Of a stretch of DNA of 64,000 nucleotides, positions 62,259-64,000 are shown one piece after another. A program made the position numbers and the translations under genes. Source of the stretch: Pedobacter steynii (lineage in GTDB: Bacteria > Bacteroidota > Bacteroidia > Sphingobacteriales > Sphingobacteriaceae). The stretch is taken from assembly GCF_900103665.1 (NCBI RefSeq), contig NZ_FNGY01000002.1, positions 372,001 through 436,000 on the forward strand, in the 5' to 3' direction. Each line of letters opens with the position of its first letter. The stretch's first letter is position 1. The notes under the pieces were generated by a model. It was given only the letters and a program-made list of their open reading frames with translations, had not been told where the DNA came from and did no database searches.

Positions 62259-63650
62259 ATGAAACTAAGCTTAAAAATTGCTGTTATTTTATGTTTTACG
62301 CTAAATCTGGCTTTAGCACAAAATAAACGTCCCAATATTCTAATCATTCTTGTTGATGATATGGGCTGGCGTGATGTCGGATTTATGGGCTCCCAGTTTT
62401 ATGAAACACCGGTAATCGACTCATTGGTCCGGCAGGGAATGGTGTTTACGAATGGTTATGCTTCGGCAGCTAATTGTGCGCCAAGTCGCGCTTGCTTAAT
62501 GTCTGGAAAATGGATGCCCCGACATGGAATATATACTGTCGGGAACTCGGATAGGGGAAAGAGTGCAGACCGGAAATTAGTCCCGGTTGCAAATACCCTG
62601 ACACTTGATCCTAAGTTTAAAACATTGGCACAATCCTTAAAGGAAAATGGTTATCATACCTGTCTGGCAGGGAAGTGGCACCTGAGTGATGATCCTACCC
62701 AATATGGTTTTGATATGAATATCGGTGGTTCACATGCAGGTAGTCCGGCGAGTTATTATCCACCCTATAAAAATATAAAACTGCAAGGTCCGGAGAATAG
62801 ATATCTCACTGATTTGGTGATGGATAAAACCATCGATTATGTTAAAAATGCCGTGGAAGATCAGCCTTTTTTCTTGTATTATGCCAGCTACGCAGTACAT
62901 ACGCCTATACAAAAGGTCGATAGCCTGATGTACAGATTTGAAAACAAGAAAGCCTGGCAGGGGCAATCGAATAAAGCGTATGCTACTATGGTGAGTAATG
63001 AAGATCATAATATTGGACGCTTGTTAACGGCATTAAAAGCCAAAGGAGTATTGGACAATACCTTTATCATTTTTACATCAGACAATGGGGGACTTAATCA
63101 GGTTACCTTTCAACATCCGCTACGTGCCGGTAAAGGAAGTTATTTTGAAGGTGGTATCAGGGTGCCTACTGCTTTTATATGGAAAGGAAAGGTTAAAGCG
63201 GGAACACATTCTGATTTGCCGGTAACGAATCTGGACTTTTACCCAACCTTAATGGAAGTCGCAAAGGCAACTACAACGGAAAAGCTGGATGGTCATAGCC
63301 TGTATCGGTATTTACAAACCCAAAAGCGGGAAGCGGTTTTGGTGGACAGGCCCTTGTACTGGTATTTTCCGATTTACCTGGAAGGCGGGAATCAGGAAAG
63401 CAATGACCCTGTTTTTAGGACCAGGCCCGGAGAAGCACTGCGTAAAGGGAACTGGAAGTTACACCATTATTTTGAAGACAATTCATTGCAGTTGTATAAC
63501 CTGAAAGATGATGTTGGAGAGCGGAATAATGTCGCGGAAAAGTTTCCACAGAAAACAAAAGAATTGCTGGAATTACTGAAGCAGTTAGACCAGAAAACGA
63601 AAGCTCCTGTGGTTACAGAACTTAATCCGGGATATAAGGGAGATAAGTAG
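62259..63650 (+). CDS. sulfatase (Cys-type, formylglycine-dependent)
   Basis: 463-residue exported sulfatase of the arylsulfatase/alkaline phosphatase superfamily. Signal peptide about 1-20 (NLALAQ). Metal ligands in ILVDDMGWRDVG (Asp33, Asp34), the maturation motif CAPSRACLMSGK with Cys73 to be converted to formylglycine by an anaerobic-type maturase, the KWHLS motif and the FTSDNGG motif with Asp/Asn ligands. The ATG at 62259 is used; codons back to 62202 lack a signal sequence. It likely removes sulfate esters from a host- or algal-type glycan. Convergent with a discoidin-domain gene at the right edge. Confidence 0.94.
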   Translation: MKLSLKIAVILCFTLNLALAQNKRPNILIILVDDMGWRDVGFMGSQFYETPVIDSLVRQGMVFTNGYASAANCAPSRACLMSGKWMPRHGIYTVGNSDRGKSADRKLVPVANTLTLDPKFKTLAQSLKENGYHTCLAGKWHLSDDPTQYGFDMNIGGSHAGSPASYYPPYKNIKLQGPENRYLTDLVMDKTIDYVKNAVEDQPFFLYYASYAVHTPIQKVDSLMYRFENKKAWQGQSNKAYATMVSNEDHNIGRLLTALKAKGVLDNTFIIFTSDNGGLNQVTFQHPLRAGKGSYFEGGIRVPTAFIWKGKVKAGTHSDLPVTNLDFYPTLMEVAKATTTEKLDGHSLYRYLQTQKREAVLVDRPLYWYFPIYLEGGNQESNDPVFRTRPGEALRKGNWKLHHYFEDNSLQLYNLKDDVGERNNVAEKFPQKTKELLELLKQLDQKTKAPVVTELNPGYKGDK

Positions 63651-63665
63651 AGGGGGTTTAAAAAA

Positions 63666-63688
63666 GGAAGCAGCTTTATGCTGCTTCC
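63666..63688. terminator. bidirectional hairpin terminator
   Basis: Perfect 9-bp stem GGAAGCAGC / GCTGCTTCC with a TTTAT loop, 15 bp after the sulfatase stop and 13 bp past the stop of the convergent edge gene. An A-run on the left provides a T-tract for the minus strand. Confidence 0.7.
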
Positions 63689-63701
63689 CATGTCTTCAAA
63701 T

Positions 63702-64000
63702 TTACAACCCTTTAAACGGTTTGCCAGACAGGTAAAGTTTGAAATCTTTAATCCTTCCGGTTTCCATATCCTGGCGCGGCAATACTTTAACTCCGCTAAT
63801 GCTGGTCTGTACGCCCAAATCAATAACCAGTTGATGGGGGTGTTTCGGGCTGTTGTCTTTCCACTGGCTATGCCAGATACTGGTATACTGAAGATCGAAC
63901 ACATTCTCCGACTTGCCATCTTCGCTGTTCAGTTCTTCACTGTCTACATATACTACTTTCCATAAATTCCTTGGAATTTGTTTGCCATTTGCGTCCAGCA
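63702..64000 (-). CDS. discoidin-like (F5/8 type C) domain protein, C-terminal fragment
   Basis: The last 98 codons of a minus-strand gene that enters from the right edge. The visible part is the end of an F5/8 type C (discoidin-like) domain: a K-V-V-Y-V-D-S-E-E strand, SENVFDLQYTSIWHSQW, HPHQLVIDLGVQTSISGVKV and a C-terminal DFKLYLSGKPF. Such domains bind carbohydrate and end many secreted glycosidases and sugar-binding proteins of Bacteroidota. The catalytic part, if any, is outside the window, so the full product cannot be named. Convergent with the sulfatase. Confidence 0.75.
   Translation of the reverse strand, partial: LDANGKQIPRNLWKVVYVDSEELNSEDGKSENVFDLQYTSIWHSQWKDNSPKHPHQLVIDLGVQTSISGVKVLPRQDMETGRIKDFKLYLSGKPFKGL

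Overview
The window looks like chromosome of a Bacteroidota bacterium of the family Sphingobacteriaceae, most likely Pedobacter or a close relative. Evidence: five SusC/RagA TonB-dependent porins, four of them followed by SusD lipoproteins; two ECF sigma / FecR anti-sigma cassettes; lipoprotein signals of the Cys-Lys-Lys type; AT-rich start contexts with little Shine-Dalgarno signal; promoter candidates of the TTTG / TAnnTTTG type; and family members (DUF6266, DUF6660, DUF4886) typical of this group. No rRNA, tRNA, CRISPR array or complete insertion sequence was seen.

Layout. 1-4252 (minus) is a trans-envelope signalling operon: ECF sigma, FecR anti-sigma, and an STN-domain SusC that runs off the left edge. 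4511-7432 holds a MocR-like protein whose PLP-binding residues look lost plus a small HTH protein, divergent from a DUF6266 gene; the gap between them carries an 11-bp periodic repeat. 7536-21314 is glycan-related: a secreted protein with an internal repeat, a divergent membrane-spanning regulator-like protein, and two tandem SusC/SusD pairs closed by a strong terminator.

21405-38965 is a LacI-controlled polysaccharide-utilisation-like locus: small winged-helix gene, LacI regulator with two operator-like palindromes, FAD-dependent oxidoreductase, SusC, SusD, two overlapping and mutually related large secreted proteins of probable alpha/alpha-barrel type, a DUF4886 SGNH hydrolase and a sodium:solute symporter. 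It lacks a glycoside hydrolase or lyase that I can name. 39128-39768 is a VapBC-like toxin-antitoxin pair with promoter and inverted repeat.

39944-47909 is the most unusual block: a tightly packed operon of a SWIM zinc-finger protein, DUF5691, a MoxR-type AAA ATPase, DUF5682 (with motifs like the TraB/Tiki protease superfamily) and a CoxE-like VWA protein, followed 16 bp later by a SUKH/SMI1 immunity-type protein. It resembles NTP-dependent MoxR-VWA systems whose function is not settled.

47956-57227 carries a lipoprotein, a PAP2 phosphatase, a DUF6660 cysteine-rich peptide, a decayed relic of a symporter 3' end, and a complete sigma-FecR-SusC-SusD operon. 57394-62020 holds two alpha/beta hydrolases, an LRR-like protein, a membrane AraC regulator and a small outer-membrane protein. 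62259 to the right edge contains a Cys-type sulfatase and, convergent to it, the 3' end of a gene for a discoidin-like (F5/8 type C) domain protein.
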